From Massospora cicadina (Eukaryota; Entomophthoromycota; Entomophthoromycetes; Entomophthorales; Entomophthoraceae), in assembly GCA_022478985.1 (NCBI GenBank), contig JAKSZP010005266.1, positions 1 to 64,000 on the forward strand: a stretch of 64,000 nucleotides of DNA, written 5' to 3'. Under the pieces are notes generated by a model that did not search any database, was not told the origin of the DNA, and saw only the letters and a list, made by a program, of their open reading frames with translations. The position numbers were made by a program, and so were the translations under genes. Below, piece by piece: positions 10,201 to 21,814 of the stretch; within the stretch, counting starts at the first letter, position 1, and each line of letters starts with the position of its first letter.

Positions 10201-10280
10201 CATTTAAGTTCTAATATTTTTTAGTACTAGATGGTCCCAACCTAAGGGGGGATTCATTGATGTCATTTAAGTTCTAATAT
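10201..10280 (-). mobile_element. ultra-short retroposed tail T4 (46 bp) with 17-bp duplication
   Basis: The longest copy. Insert 10218-10263 is flanked by perfect catttaagttctaatat (10201-10217, 10264-10280). On the minus strand it reads ACATCAATGAATCC..., then GGTTGGGACCATCTAGTACT and AAAAA. Confidence 0.9.
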
Positions 10281-10678
10281 TGGAGATAAGAACTATGACT
10301 CAAAACAAGAAGTTTTACTTGAAATTCTTTGGTAGAAATTAGGTTAGGTTTATTTAAGTTATCAGTCAATAGCACTATCAATTTTTAATAGACAGTTTCA
10401 GCCTCTGATTGTTTATAAATTTTTCTTAAAGTTCAATACCATCTTATTAATACAATTCTGTCTCACAAAATAAAATTTAATATGAAAGAAAACTATGCTA
10501 TATAACTTCAATTTAAATATCTAACTTATAAACACTAACCCATTGTTTTATTAATTGTAGGCGAGTAATTTATGAAAATAACTTATCATTTCAAAAAAAT
10601 GGATATTATATTTTCTTTTATTAGCATTACTATGTCATAATATAATAGTAAAATAAAGAGATGGATAATGTAAAATAC
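10281..10678. other. gap without recognisable gene
   Basis: AT-rich sequence; nothing recognisable on either strand. Confidence 0.5.
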
Positions 10679-10850
10679 TGTCCATGGCTTCAATCTGGAT
10701 TAGATCTTGGTTCCTTTAGTCTAAGAGAGGCACTAACCTTAAGGCTATGCCCCTTGCCAAGCTTGTTTACCTATGGCACACCGTGGATAAAAGATGGGTG
10801 GCCACCACAATTTCTTATTTTAAGCTATACAAACTCATACCAACCCTAAT
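10679..10850 (+). mobile_element. X4, fragment of an X-family unit
   Basis: The reading frame near 10760-10825 gives LWHTVDKRWVATT, matching the conserved LAHVVDKRWVTAL segment of X1-X3. Only this 5' part of X is recognisable; the rest is lost or too diverged. Confidence 0.45.
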
Positions 10851-11163
10851 ACCAAACGCATAGTTATTTCTGAGTTAAGAACATTGTGTGAAAAAATCAA
10901 GCAGATCTGTTCCAAACTAAGTATTAAAATCAAAATTAGCACAAGCAAAGATCCTTTCCAAACAAATGACTCAACCAGCAATATTACTAATTATAAAAAT
11001 TGAATCTCGGGAAACCCCAATAAAAATATTTAAAATCTTCTTACATGATAATTGTCCAGATAGATAAAGTACAAATCAGGAATTAACAAAATTAACATGT
11101 TTTAAGGTTGTTGGGGCAAACCTGGGCAATCAAAAAACTAGAGAACCATTTAAGAATTGTTAT
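10851..11163. other. gap without recognisable gene
   Basis: AT-rich, no recognisable content up to the edge of the F LTR. Confidence 0.5.
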
Positions 11164-11318
11164 TGTTGGAATCCAGGAAAGTAGTTGCTTACAGGTGCTT
11201 ATCTGCAGGATTTCAACAATGTAATGAATGCAGGAGTGCCAAAATATCTAGCCCTCAGCTATTAATTTAATACTACAAAATAGACTTAAATACTTTACTT
11301 TAAATCAGTTTGTTGGGT

Positions 11319-12640
11319 TTATATATACAATTTGAATTTATTGTGGGGAAGGCTGACCAGGGGATGGACACTTCCAATAAGACACCATAGAAAACAAAAC
11401 ACATGTAAGAGGAGGGCACCCCAGAGAAGCTGATGTTGTCTCCTGTTGCCAGCGGGAACGCCAATTTTGGGGGGGGGGGTCAAGTGTATAGGGGCATGCA
11501 CCACTATTGAGCACGTATATAGGAAGGGGTCTGATTTGATGAACCAAACTGGGAACCAGGATGAGATCAACTGGCAGCAATGTGGTGGGAGGTATCCAAA
11601 CATCCACGCTTGAGAGTGGCCCACAAGGTGTGACTGGAACCAGCGTACAGCTTCTTGGAGGGTGGGGGTGAATCCTGAGATGGCATCCAAGACAATCATG
11701 TGGATAGTCCACATGGTGATTGCAACCACCAAGGAATGAAGGGAGAGTGGGAGAGGGGAGGCCATTGATAAAGCAAACATGTCCCTAGACAGACTGAAGG
11801 GCTGTGCCTGCTCCTGGCAAAGTAGACGTTGCAACTCACACCATATCACTTTAGATGGAGGGCACATTTCCAGGCGGCGAAATAGCATTCCATACTAGCC
11901 ACACATGACACAGGATGAGTGAAAATCATTAGAGCGTTCAGCAGTATGGTACACCCATCTCAAGCAGCACCAAACATGGGAGCGGATATTATGTTGCAGA
12001 AGAGGGTGATGGGCATACTTCCAAATGGCTTTCTGGGTATCAAGGGGATAGGGAATGTCCATCATGTCCAGATAGTCCACCCAGGACAAGGTATGGGGCC
12101 TTGTGGGTATCATTCCATTCAGAATGGGTAGCCCCTGTAATCCTGGGTGAACTGAGGAGAGGGGCGCACCCTCTGGGCTGTGTGCCCACAAATAAAAATC
12201 CTCCACTCAGCGCTCCACATGGAGAGGAGGATCCTTTTGAAGTGGGGCGATGTCCCATGTGGGCCTGCTGCCAAAGGATGGTAAGCCAGATATTTCAACA
12301 GAGAGTGTGGGTGGGACGGGTTGGTGAGTCCCAATGCGCAGGAGAAGTTGGAGTGGGACGCGCGGGACCAGTGTTGGGCTGAAATTGCAGGGTTGGTAAT
12401 GGCAGCGATCCAGGTGCCAAGGATTTTGGCAGCATGGGCCTCAAAGTTGAGCAGGCCCATACCACCACTATGGCGAGGGCCAAACATGACATCCAGTCAC
12501 ACTGGCGGTGGGCGTCCTGACCAAAGCCACCCTTGAAGAAGGTCATAAAGTGAGTTGAAGAAACTTGGAGAGAAAGCGACGGCGTGGGCCCCAAACTAAA
12601 CTTTGGAGAGGAGCATAGAGTTGGCTAGTACTACCCTGCC
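11319..12640 (-). pseudogene. LINE ORF2 C-terminal region
   Basis: Downstream of the reverse transcriptase, fragments in shifting frames continue ORF2. One (about 12487-12119) begins GPRHSGGMGLLNFEAHA, the motif in many LINEs just before the zf-RVT-like region. Another (12206-11895) contains WKYAHHPLLQHNIRSHVWCCLRWVYHTAE and ends HSSCVMCG, reminiscent of the terminal zinc-binding domain (W-x-H...C-x2-C). It is broken by at least three frame changes. Function in the living ancestor: RNA binding during target-primed reverse transcription (inferred from family). Confidence 0.65.
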
Positions 12641-12889
12641 AGTAAGGGAAGTCTGACGGGCTCTGAGGGAAGCTATGCGTTTTGTCACATTGTTGAGAAT
12701 ATGGTTTTCCATCACCGTTGAGGCGTACTCGCCTGCCTCCAACCACACCCCCAAATGGCGGACTGGGCCAACGGTGGGGCTTGTCACAAAGGGGAGCACA
12801 AGCAGAGCGGTGTGGGGTGGGAAGGGTAAGCCATCGCATGTGCTAGCTGATGGGGTGGATTGGAAACAAGGCGCTGGGGCCCAGCAGGC

Positions 12890-13900
12890 TTAACATCGAC
12901 CAAGAAGAATGATTTTGGTTTTGGAGGCGTTGAGTGCAGCATTACTTACCCTGGAGTAAACCTGGATAAGAGCTTTAAGCGCATGTGCATCATGATTTTT
13001 AGACACCCCAACCACACAGTTATCAGCAAACGCCAACATCTTGACCAGGGCTTGGCCTTGCACATGGACCCCAGTAAGGCAGGCATTCACGTTTTGAAGA
13101 AGTGGGTCAAGGCTGAAGTTATACAAGAGTGGGCTAAGAGGGTCCCCTTGGCGTAGGCCCCTTTGAGGGCAGACTACATCTGTGAGAAAGCCAGGGCCAC
13201 GCACAGCCATTGTGGCGGATTCTGTTAGCAGCATGACCCAATTGATGAAGTGAGGGGGTAGGCGGAATTGGTGGAGGCAGGCCCTGAGGTAATCCCAGTT
13301 AACTCTATCATAGGCCTTCTGTTGGTCTAAAAATACAAGTGCACCAGAGGCTGTGGACTGAAAGATGTTGGCTACAGTGTGTATGTTGTCCCAAATCAAC
13401 CTTCTAGGTATGAAACTGAATTGTTCTGGGGAGATGAGAGCAGAGGCAGCAATCCCTAGACGGTTAGCCATGATTTTAGTAAAAAGTTTAGTATCAGTGT
13501 TGGCGAGAGAAATGGGGCGCCAGTTGGCTAAGTCTATATTATCCCCTTTTTTGAATAGCGTAATGGTGTAGGCCTCTTGCCCTCCTGGTAGGAGGCGCGT
13601 TTCCAAGAGGCTCTGGTTAAGAGAGGCAAGCAGCAATGGGGATAAATACTTAAAATACTTTTTATAGAACTCATAAGGAATGCCATCTGGTCCTGGGCAT
13701 TTCCTATATGGTGCACCGCAGATGGAAGAACAGAGTTCATCTCGAGTAATCAAATTCATCAACTCTGGGAAATGGGAAATGGTGCGGATGTGTGCACTAT
13801 TGAGAAAATTTGCCATTTCAGCCATTGGAATTGGTTCAGATTGGTACAACTCAGAGTAATAGTTTTGTATCTTGATCGCCACTTCAGCCAGCATATCCAC
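12890..13900 (-). pseudogene. LINE reverse transcriptase domain, open 336 codons
   Basis: This is the longest open frame in the window. In order: PGPDGIPYEFYK, FKKGDNIDLANWRPISL, FIPRRLIWDN, LVFLDQQKAYDRVNWDYL, QRGLRQGDPLSPLLYNF and FADN at 13019-13030. These are the RT fingers and palm motifs of L1/Tx1-type LINEs. The catalytic FADD is FADN, so the second metal-binding aspartate is lost and the enzyme should be inactive. The first in-frame methionine is not a true start: the domain is an internal part of ORF2 that continues in other frames on both sides. Confidence 0.9.
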
Positions 13901-14292
13901 TACGGAATTGTCTGGCCTTCACATCTGTGTTCAGGCCAAGCTCTGGCACAGTGTGAAGAATTTCGAAAAAAATAAGTGGAGCACATGTTGCATGCAGTAA
14001 TATTGTTTAGCTCTGTACTGAACACAAACCTGATGCTTGTGTTGTCTCACTAGAGCGTTAAGGTGGGCGGCTACTTCCACCCACTTGCAACCCCAAGCTG
14101 GGCTGTAGCCCGCGGCTGGGACGTTGGACTCCAGGTGGGCCAACTCTGCCAGAGCGCGCGAAATGACTGCTGAGGCAGATTGTGAGCGGCAGGAGGAAAG
14201 GTGGCGAGCCTGGCGGATTGTGCTCGCCTTGAAAGTAGACCAAGTGGAAATTGGATCAGCACAAAATGGTGCAATAAACTACAGAGCTGCAG

Positions 14293-15075
14293 TCATGGAT
14301 TCCACCCATGAGGAAAATCTCGGTGATGTGATTTTGGCCAGGTGAAGTTTGCACCATTTTGGAGCCCAAGCTGCTGGGTTGGATAAATGGAAGGATATTG
14401 ATACCATCCTGTGGTGTCAGAGAAATTGATCTTCATCATGTTGAAATGGGAAATTTGGGTAAGAAATTTCACAGGCACGAGGATAAGGTTGATGCAGGAC
14501 ATGGACCTTAACTGGCCATTGTGGATGTGGGGGCGCAACATGTTGTCAAGTAGCGGAGAATGATGTGGCAAAGTATCGACCAACCATAGGGTGGCCTTGA
14601 GAATGTGGAGTTCTACGTGTCCTTGTGGTGGTGAAGGTGAGAAGGGCCAGCGGTCTGTAGATGGGCTCAACCAACAGTTCATGTCACCAACAACAAAAGG
14701 GTCAGGGGGCAATGGAATGGAATTGACTGATGAGAAAATTTCTTGACATTCTCATGCACAGATTGGGGCGTAAATTTTGATGATAGTGTGCACTTTGGCA
14801 TCCCATGAAAAAGTGACTATGAGGACTTGGCCACTAAGGAAGGATTCAGATGATATAAATTTAAAATTTTTGTTTATTTGAACTAGCACCCCACAGTGCT
14901 CAGACCAGAAGGAGAGGGAAGGGAGGATCATGGTTTTCCATAATTCCTCAGAACCGTGTGGACAGTGGGTTTCCTGAATGGCCAGGATATCCACGGGTAA
15001 ATTTTGTTGTGAAAAATCAGTTTCCTAGCCTGAGGCGGCGAGGCCTTGAGTCCAGCGATGTTCAACATCCCTAAA
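14293..15075 (-). pseudogene. LINE apurinic/apyrimidinic-type endonuclease domain
   Basis: The domain starts with LGMLNIAGL (frame ending near 14928). It continues, after a frame change, as DILAIQETHCPHGSEELW (14994-14752), the QETH motif of LINE endonucleases, with FWSEHCGVLVQINKNF. It then changes frame again to VVGDMNCWLSPSTDRW and CINLILV (14712-14293), the GDMN region. Such enzymes nick target DNA to prime reverse transcription. Frame changes lie near 14990 and 14740. A second copy of the GDMN part lies at 34480-34810. Confidence 0.8.
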
Positions 15076-15469
15076 GTAAAGGCTCCCCCATTGCACCTTA
15101 GGTGTGTGGTGAAGGGCACCTGACCCCTTCAGCCTCCACTATTTCTTCATGACACTTGACGGCGCCCCAGGTATGTGATGCTACTGTGTAACTGTCAGAA
15201 TGGGTAGCCTTAGCAGTTGGGTTCACGTTGGCCTTTGCTTTTGCTTTTTTCCCCACTGCAGGATGAGATTTTTGCAGTGTGTGCATTTGCGGTGCACCAT
15301 CGCTTGGAAGTGGATTATCAGCAGGAAGGTTGGAGATCAATTCAGTCCCAATCAATGCTTGGGCGCATTGGTTGAGATAAACTGACTTGCCTAGTGAGAG
15401 ATCAGCTTGGGGGTCCCAATCGGCTTAGGCATCCCAATCTGATTGGTTGAGGGATTCATGAGATGCTTC

Positions 15470-16362
15470 TACCATGAAAATCTCAATGTTTTCCTGGAGC
15501 TGGGAGGGCGGGATAGCAGAAGCGGTCTTGGCCGCCTCCTTGGCTGCCGCCTTGTGAGCCTGTTTGGCCTTCTTCCGCTCTTGAGGGGATATTGGCTTTA
15601 CTAGGATGTAGCAGCCTTACGCTACCCATGGGAAGGATGCATCAGTGTCCAATGCCAGTTCATAGTGGGCGTCTGTACCACACATTGCATCTGAGATAAT
15701 TTCATGTAGGGTTTTGCCCTCCTTAGTGGGGCAGGTATGGGCCTTGTGGCCAAAAGCGCTACATAAAGCGCATATGGGAGGTGCGCTGTCCACAGTGACC
15801 CTGAAAGGGTGGGTGGCATGTCCCTTGATGTTGACAAAAGAGGTATGTGAAATTTGGTTTAGATCCTTCGCTATCCCCTCAGCTGGGGTTATGACTGCAT
15901 TGTTTTGCCTGTGCACAGGTTTGGCATTAGCATAAAGCACTGCATTTTAAAGGATTGTATTTTGCCATATATGGTGAGCCCAGCCTTCAGGTGTTGTTCG
16001 CGTATGGTGCATTTGACCATAGTAGGCATAAAGTAAAAAGTTATGAAAATTTGATTCAATTTTGTCCTTTGGGTGCACCTAGTTTTGACGACCCACTGAC
16101 CATCTGAGAGGTCTACTACAACGCGCACCATTGCAGCTTCATCCGCCACTTCCTTACTCTTAAAGCCTAGATCCAGCCAACCATGTGGCATGGAATGAGG
16201 TGTGACATACACCGAGATTGGGAACTGAGTGTGTACATCCCCACAAAACTTTTCCCAAAGCGCCATATTCTGAACATCCAAAAAACCCACATTCCATGTT
16301 CCACCAATGAGAGTGGTTGGGAGTGCAGCGTATTGATGTACTGGTTGCATCGCGCTTGCCAA
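15470..16362 (-). pseudogene. LINE ORF1 (gag-like, zinc knuckle)
   Basis: The first part (16362-15889, 157 residues) begins MASAMQPVHQYAALPTTL and has a nucleic-acid-binding-domain-like middle (GWLDLGFKSKEVADEA...VVVDLSDGQWVVK) typical of LINE ORF1 proteins. After a frame change, 15940-15617 contains CALCSAFGHKAHTC (about 15731-15773), an intact C-x2-C-x4-H-x4-C zinc knuckle. Lysine/alanine-rich sequence follows (KKAKQAHKAAAKEAAK) to about 15470. The start codon choice is uncertain because an upstream frame (16541) overlaps. Expected role: RNA chaperone of the LINE particle. Confidence 0.75.
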
Positions 16363-17775
16363 GCTAAAATTTCTGGGGAAATGGTTACCGCCAGTTTTTT
16401 ATTAAGTTTATCTATTTCTCCAGGTTCACCGGGGCGTTTGCAAAATTTTGATGATGCAGGGCCAACACCTGTGCCCTTGAACTTACTCGCCCAACTGCTT
16501 CTGACATGGGCGCCAACTAATCTCCTCGGTGAGATTATCAAACTATTTACCAGACTTGAATTGAATGTTGTTGCAAAAGTGATTGCAACAAGAGAGAAAA
16601 GTCAGGTTTATATATACAATACTTTATTAAAATGATATTTTCCAGTACTTGTGGTACTCAAAGGCTAATAGTTGGATGCAGATTAGATTCATTATAGTCA
16701 AAGAGTAACAAAGTTTTGAAAAATGACAAACTGTCATATCAGAGCTCACAAAAATCTTTTCCCCCAATCTGTATTAATTCTAGATGACTGCTCAAAAGCA
16801 AGTATGACAAATTCATGCAGTAATATTTTAATATTTTATAACCAAACATTACCTTGAAATAGTTTGTCCTAACCAATCACTGGATACTCTGATTCTTTAT
16901 TGGGATGTAAAATTTCCTTACCCATAAGGACCCCCACAGATCTATAGGGGATGGGTTTCTCTTAGGTGATAGCACTAAACTTAAGTTCGTGCTTGGCCAG
17001 ACTTCAAATTCAGTTGGGATAATCCACCAAATTTTGGAAGTAATAATGTTAGATTGATTCAGGGTATATAGATGAGGTTTAGGAGTAAAATGATTATTCT
17101 GAGTTAAAATATTCCACTGAGAGTTACATAGAGTATTATTAGTAAAATTCAGCCTATTTGCACCTGAAAGTTATATTTCATTAGTTGTGAAATCAATTGT
17201 TAAACATTACCCCTTTTTTAGGATTCTCAATATTTTAGATGAAGCTTCAACTTGGGGCTTCCAACTTGTTATTTATTCTGGGCAATATCAACATATATTT
17301 ACTATTATTAATCTACCAATCGATGCTTTGTTGGGTCTAAAGCCCAAAATCATTATTAACTTTAATTTACTTAGCATCGTCCAAATTCAATTAATTTTGA
17401 ATGAACTTGAGATAAATTATAATTAAACTGCTCCACTAGTTTGATAATCCTGGCTGATAAACTCTATAACAACTATTATTCTACCCTGGAGGGAACAAAT
17501 CCCTTATTTCAATGTTATCTTATCTCAAACTTCACCTTATCTTATGTGGACTTTATCTGTTATCTACTTCTCTTTATCCTCTAAAAGATTTAGAATAATA
17601 TTTCCTAATCTATTCCCAGTTCCAACAGGGCTTGCGCTGAACATTCCTTATATCCCTTATTTATCCCTTATTTTACTAGCACTATTTAAGGTGCAAATGA
17701 TTTACTCAATAAAATAACTTTTACACTTTTACCTTTAATTAGACTTTTTCATAAAGTTCACTCTCATGTTTTCGG

Positions 17776-17912
17776 GACCTCTGAACCAGTGTGGTTAAGT
17801 CCCTAAATATTAACTTCTGGGACCTCTGAACCTGCCTAGGTTTAGTATCTAACTATTAACTATTAGGACCTCTGAACCTGTTATTAAGGTTAAGTCCTAA
17901 TCTCACCTGTCC
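17776..17912 (+). repeat. three-unit GGGACCTCTGAACC repeat
   Basis: (G)GGACCTCTGAACC recurs at about 17777, 17819 and 17867, each followed by a related T/A-rich filler and TTAAGTCC or TTTAGTAT. Just upstream are a plus-strand CTATTTAAGG box (about 17682) and AATAAA (about 17709). This is LTR-like promoter architecture opposite in orientation to F and may mark a further nested LTR. Confidence 0.55.
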
Positions 17913-18181
17913 ACCTCAGCAAGCTTCGAAGGAACCTCCTTCAGACCTCCCTCAATCCCAACACCCTTCAAGAATAAAGGGGGAGAATAGGTTTAAAAAT
18001 AATCCATATACCCAGTTTGTTATAATTTCTGTGGAATTAGACTTAATGAAATACTCGTTGCCCCTCATATAAATGATGACAAAAGGTCATTTCTAAATAT
18101 ACTTCAAGCTAGCCAATTTTGGGAATGAGCGGTTATGGTAATATAAACCATATATGGGATTTTGAAAGAGGATAGAGGTTG

Positions 18182-19060
18182 TCAGAGCTCATTAGCCGCT
18201 TGGACCTCTTTTGGAATAGTTTTAGCTAAGTTGGTAACAGCATCAGCTTTTAGCTGAATGATGCACTGAGATAACCCCCTCATGGCTTTTTCAGAATTTT
18301 CAATAATAGCAGAAAAAACATCCTTAGTTAAGAGGGCAGGTACCCCAGGTTCTTGACCATATAATGCACAGAAAGGAGACATATTAAGAATCTGGTGATA
18401 GATATTACGGTAGTCCATAATGGCACTAGGCAAGAACTGACCCCAGTGTAAAGGGTCTGAAGTGGCCATTTTTGTAAAATAGAAACTAGGGCTCCATTCT
18501 CTCTTTCTACGGTACCATTTATAATAGGATTATAGTTATCCAAGAAGAGTTGCTATGCTCCCATGGAGGAAGCCAGGATCTTGATCACTCTGGAGGTAAT
18601 TTTTCATTGTCACAGAGTAGCACCTGGGAGAAGCCATGGCGAAATAAAATTTACTGATGCAAAAAAGTCATGGTCACCTTGGCAGTTTGGGCTGGGAGAG
18701 CCACAGACTCAATTCATTTGGTAAAATGATCAATTTATACTAGTATATATCTATTACCACCAGTAGCCTGGGGTAGAGGACCTACCACATCTAGTCTGAT
18801 GGTGTGGAATGGTTGTTGAGGGGTAGTAGGTGAAATTTATATTTATTCTTGATACTGCATTTCTTCTTACAGGTTAGGCAGGCATCCAGGGCTTCAATAA
18901 TGGATTCCACAACTCTCTCCCAATTTTACCAATCTCTAGTACACACATAGGTTTTCCACACTCCATTATGCCCTAGGGTAGAGTGGTCTTCCAGGATAGC
19001 AGGTACTCATCCCAAAGGCTGAAGATAGGGCAACCACTTGGCCCCTACTGTTTATATAAC
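18182..19060 (-). pseudogene. gypsy F integrase
   Basis: On the minus strand the core contains HTIRLDVVGPLPQATGG and IDHFTK (about 18700-18830). Then come the third catalytic region GTVERENGALVSILQKW (18543 frame) and PFCALYGQEPGVPALL (18469-18182). E, its sister at 51.7-52.9 kb, shows the same order and the same YGxEPGxPxLL. Frames change repeatedly and there are several stops. Ancestral role: insertion of cDNA into host DNA. Confidence 0.75.
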
Positions 19061-19179
19061 TTCCCATTCTTCATTTTGGTGTTGCGGGAAAGTCAGATTA
19101 CCATTACCTGGACATGCTCATCCTTATAACCCCAGGCGTTAGGGGTCATTAGGAGATCATGTAACCTCTCAGCTTCATT

Positions 19180-19650
19180 ACTATCTAAGTGAAGGACTGG
19201 CAACCAAGTCAGCCCATTGACATTCATATGGCGTGTTTAGCTTGGTGTTCAATCTTTTTATCATTATGTTAGAGCTTAAAACCTAATGAGCCAAACGTTA
19301 GTAGCATCCTTCATATTTTTAACCATTTCAGGGAGGTGTGGTCAGTAACCACAGTGAAGGTGTTTTTATACAGAATGGTGTAGTAGTGTTTTACAGCAAG
19401 TAAATCAAAAAGTCACTCCTTCTCAGTGATGCTATAGTTGCGTTCAGCTTTTAAAGCACTTGCTTAAGTATGATACTGGATGATCTACATGGGTTTCATA
19501 TAATTGAGCCAGGATGGATCCAATGGCATAATCTAAGGCATTGGTAAACAAGATGAAAGGGTTACTATAACTTGCATGTCATAAGATAGAACTTTCTTGT
19601 AGTAATTGATTCAGCATCTCAAATGCGGCCTTTTGTTCAGCACCCCGATG
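19180..19650 (-). pseudogene. gypsy F RNase H domain
   Basis: Minus-strand reading near 19480-19560 gives PFILFTNALDYAIGSIL, matching E's PFILFTDATDYAVGAIL with the first catalytic aspartate changed to asparagine. Further on, degenerate matches to KECIAFLLVVKH and FKVVTNHASLKLL of E occur. Frameshifted and inactive. Confidence 0.65.
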
Positions 19651-19659
19651 AAAAGGGGT

Positions 19660-20377
19660 GCTTTAGTCAATAGTCATACGAGGGGCTCACTAAAATGGGT
19701 AAACTTAGAATGAAATGATGGTAATACCCCATCATTCAAAAAACATTGAATGTCTCATAGTTATTGAGGCAGAGTCATATTTGATATTTCTTCAACCTAA
19801 TATTATAAAGGTTGAATTCCCTCCTGGGAGAAAGCATGTCCAATAAAATCTAATTTCTTCTGGAAAGATGTTCATTTTGATGGATTTAACTAGTGTTAGT
19901 CATAAAGAAGCATTGAAAAACTTCCTTTAGGTGAATCAGATGTTCTTAAAGTTTTAAAGAACAATGTGATATTATCAAATTATACTGTAACACAAATTAG
20001 CTTAAGATCATTTAGAATGTGAATCATTGCTCACTAGAAGGTCGAGTGTATTATACAACCCCTGGTGTAGTTTATTGGGTTGGAGTAGGCCTTTACAGTA
20101 AATGAGAGCATACTTTCCTGGTCTTTTGGGGGAGAGGTCCCTTTGTCAGTATACAATGGATAAGTCTATTTCAGAAAACAATTTAAATCTGGGATTGTGC
20201 TAGAGTGTCACATAGGCAAGGGATAAGTTAACTATCTTTTTTTCATGAGGTTGTTCAGTTTCCTGTTTTCCATAACTATTTGATAAACTTTGTTTTCTAT
20301 AAGAAAGAGCTGAGATGATTAAGGGTTTTAAGAAGGTACTAGTAATCAAGCGTCTAATAACTGTTTAAGCTATTTCC
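19660..20377 (-). pseudogene. gypsy F reverse transcriptase (heavily decayed)
   Basis: Placed by order between the pre-RT segment and RNase H. Short matches to E's RT survive, but the YLDD motif is unreadable (about 19960-20000). No frame is open for long. Confidence 0.55.
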
Positions 20378-20668
20378 TCATTTGTTGCTCTTCAACTTTA
20401 AATTATGATAAGGTTTGGACTGGATAGGATGAGCATCACCAACATCAATGAAGTGGCTCCAACTCTTCATGTTCATATAGACGGTATCAAATTTAGAGAA
20501 TATGTCACTGTAGGCCTCTGATAAAGTGTGGTATTTCTCAATCTCTTTAGGGTTATTTAATCTGAAATATGAACGTTTGGACAGTACATAACAATTTGTC
20601 AGTGGTAAGATCATATCCAACATAGAACTTATAAAGTGAATCCTTTCAATATCCTCAACTGGGATCAA
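20378..20668 (-). pseudogene. gypsy F segment upstream of RT
   Basis: The 96-residue open stretch includes YSDIFSKFDTVYMNM, SHFIDVGDAHPIQSKPYHN, the conserved run-in to gypsy RT (...F..., H-x-I-D-x-G-x-x-x-P-I-x-x-x-P-Y). It joins degenerate protease/linker sequence up to 21330, where element A is inserted. Confidence 0.75.
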
Positions 20669-21330
20669 CAGGCCTTTTTTATCTCCTGATGTTTTTCCCT
20701 AGTAATTTCCTATTAGTAAAATTACTCAATAAAATATTGATAAGTCGTTGGTATGTGGGTCTAGTATTGCAAGCAATAATCAAGGATCTAAAGGACTAAC
20801 TTTATTGATACTTATTATGTGCAATAAGCAGCCTGGGGGATTTGCAAAGTACTTTTGATATCAACTAATTGTTCATCAGGCTAAAGTCTACTTCTTCTGA
20901 AGCATAAAAGGAAATTTTTCTAAAGCGTCCACTGAATCAGACAGTTTCTTTGTATTTAACCAAACGTTTTATGATGTAAAGATAAGGCAGAAGAAGGGTA
21001 CTCAACCAGACAAGAACATTCATTATTGCCTGGATCTTTATTGGTTAAACTAAATGGACTACAAATTGAGCAACTAGAGGAACCCTTATTTCATGTTGAT
21101 TTTTCACTCTTATTAAATCATGAACTGAATATCTACGATCATATCATAAGTATTTTGTCCAAGGTCACTGTGGGGACTGATAAGATAAGCTTCCCAATAT
21201 GAATGGAAGGGAAGATTAAGCCCCAATTGCACAAGTATTGTTTGGCCACAGTTCAAAACACTTGAGTATACTCCAAGTCAGGCGCCAGCTTAATCTTTTT
21301 GATAAGCTTAAAAAGATGACATTCACCAGG
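20669..21330 (-). pseudogene. gypsy F protease 3' part and linker
   Basis: Next to the A insertion the minus strand reads VNVI... and then LIKKIKLAPDLEYTQVF, matching E's protease (ELINKIKLVPGLDYLQEF, 49.5 kb). The DTG half of the same protease lies at 31555-31610 on the other side of A. Frame breaks follow almost at once. Confidence 0.75.
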
Positions 21331-21814
21331 TGGCAAGAATCTGATATAACTGGGTCATAAGACATATATCTGGTGGATCATATTTTTTGAGTTGAGGTGA
21401 GCCTCAAGATTGAGTGGAAGATTATGTCAATGTGAAGAAAATAAATCAAAGTACTTATAGTTTGGCAAATCAAGAGAATTCCGCTAAAGCATCAATTATG
21501 GGATGAAGCCCAAAAATTTTAGGAAATTGAGAGTTACTAAGCTGATGAGTCAAAATTGACTGAGATAATTAAAAATTAATAGCTAGATGAGAGAATTAAA
21601 GATGGAGGTTTTTCAAGTGGAACAAAGGAGAAAAAGCAGAGTAGTTTGCGTTTTTTAAAATAACAAAATAGTGTTGGTTGGGACAATAGCTTTATATTTT
21701 ACATTAATTATTTACCAAGGATCAGCAATCTTCATATCATCTGTCCATTACTCAGTGGTGTTGAACCTGTGCAATCAGCGTAGCAGATCTAATCAATACA
21801 GACAAAAGTTAACA
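21331..21814 (+). repeat. 5' LTR of A
   Basis: Begins TGGCAAGAATC, ends AAAGTTAACA. Colinear with 31062-31554 through GTTGAGGTGAGCCTCAA, GTGGAAGATTATGT, GAGAGTTACTAAGCTGA and CAGTGGTGTT. The primer site after it is diverged (GTGTGGTCAATAAAGGGGG). Confidence 0.9.

Larger units (their letters stand above)
11316..16620 (-). mobile_element. nearly full-length L1/Tx1-like LINE with 16-bp target duplication
   Basis: A 5273-bp body (11332-16604) is bounded by perfect direct repeats ggtttatatatacaat (11316-11331, 16605-16620). Reading leftward it has ORF1 with a CCHC knuckle, an apurinic endonuclease, a reverse transcriptase, and a Cys/His-containing C-terminal region, then a 3' end ACAATAAATTCAA. 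The body is visibly more GC-rich than its surroundings. The 5' LTR copy of F (about 34375) shows the empty site. Several frameshifts and stops, so it is dead, but it is the most complete non-LTR element here. Confidence 0.9.
11164..17963 (-). repeat. 3' LTR of gypsy element F, split by a LINE
   Basis: The LTR end (plus strand TGTTGGAATCC, 11164) matches the LTR end next to F's primer site (TGTTGAATCC, 34209). The other boundary, CCAACA at 17963, abuts the polypurine tract TTCTTGAAGGG of F on the minus strand. The LINE 11332-16604 is inserted between 11331 and 16605. A minus-strand TATA region near 16925-16945 lies about 500 bp from the LTR end once the LINE is removed, as in E (about 470 bp). 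The remaining span up to 17963 is longer than E's LTR predicts, so a further insert at roughly 17.2-17.9 kb is likely. Confidence 0.55.

Noticed and set aside
12119..12487. Overlapping open frames on both strands at 11.9-12.9 kb
   Set aside because: The GC-rich LINE creates chance open frames on the opposite strand; only the minus-strand LINE frames carry motifs.
17187..17426. 79-codon frame inside F's LTR
   Set aside because: No family signature; AT-rich chance frame in LTR sequence.
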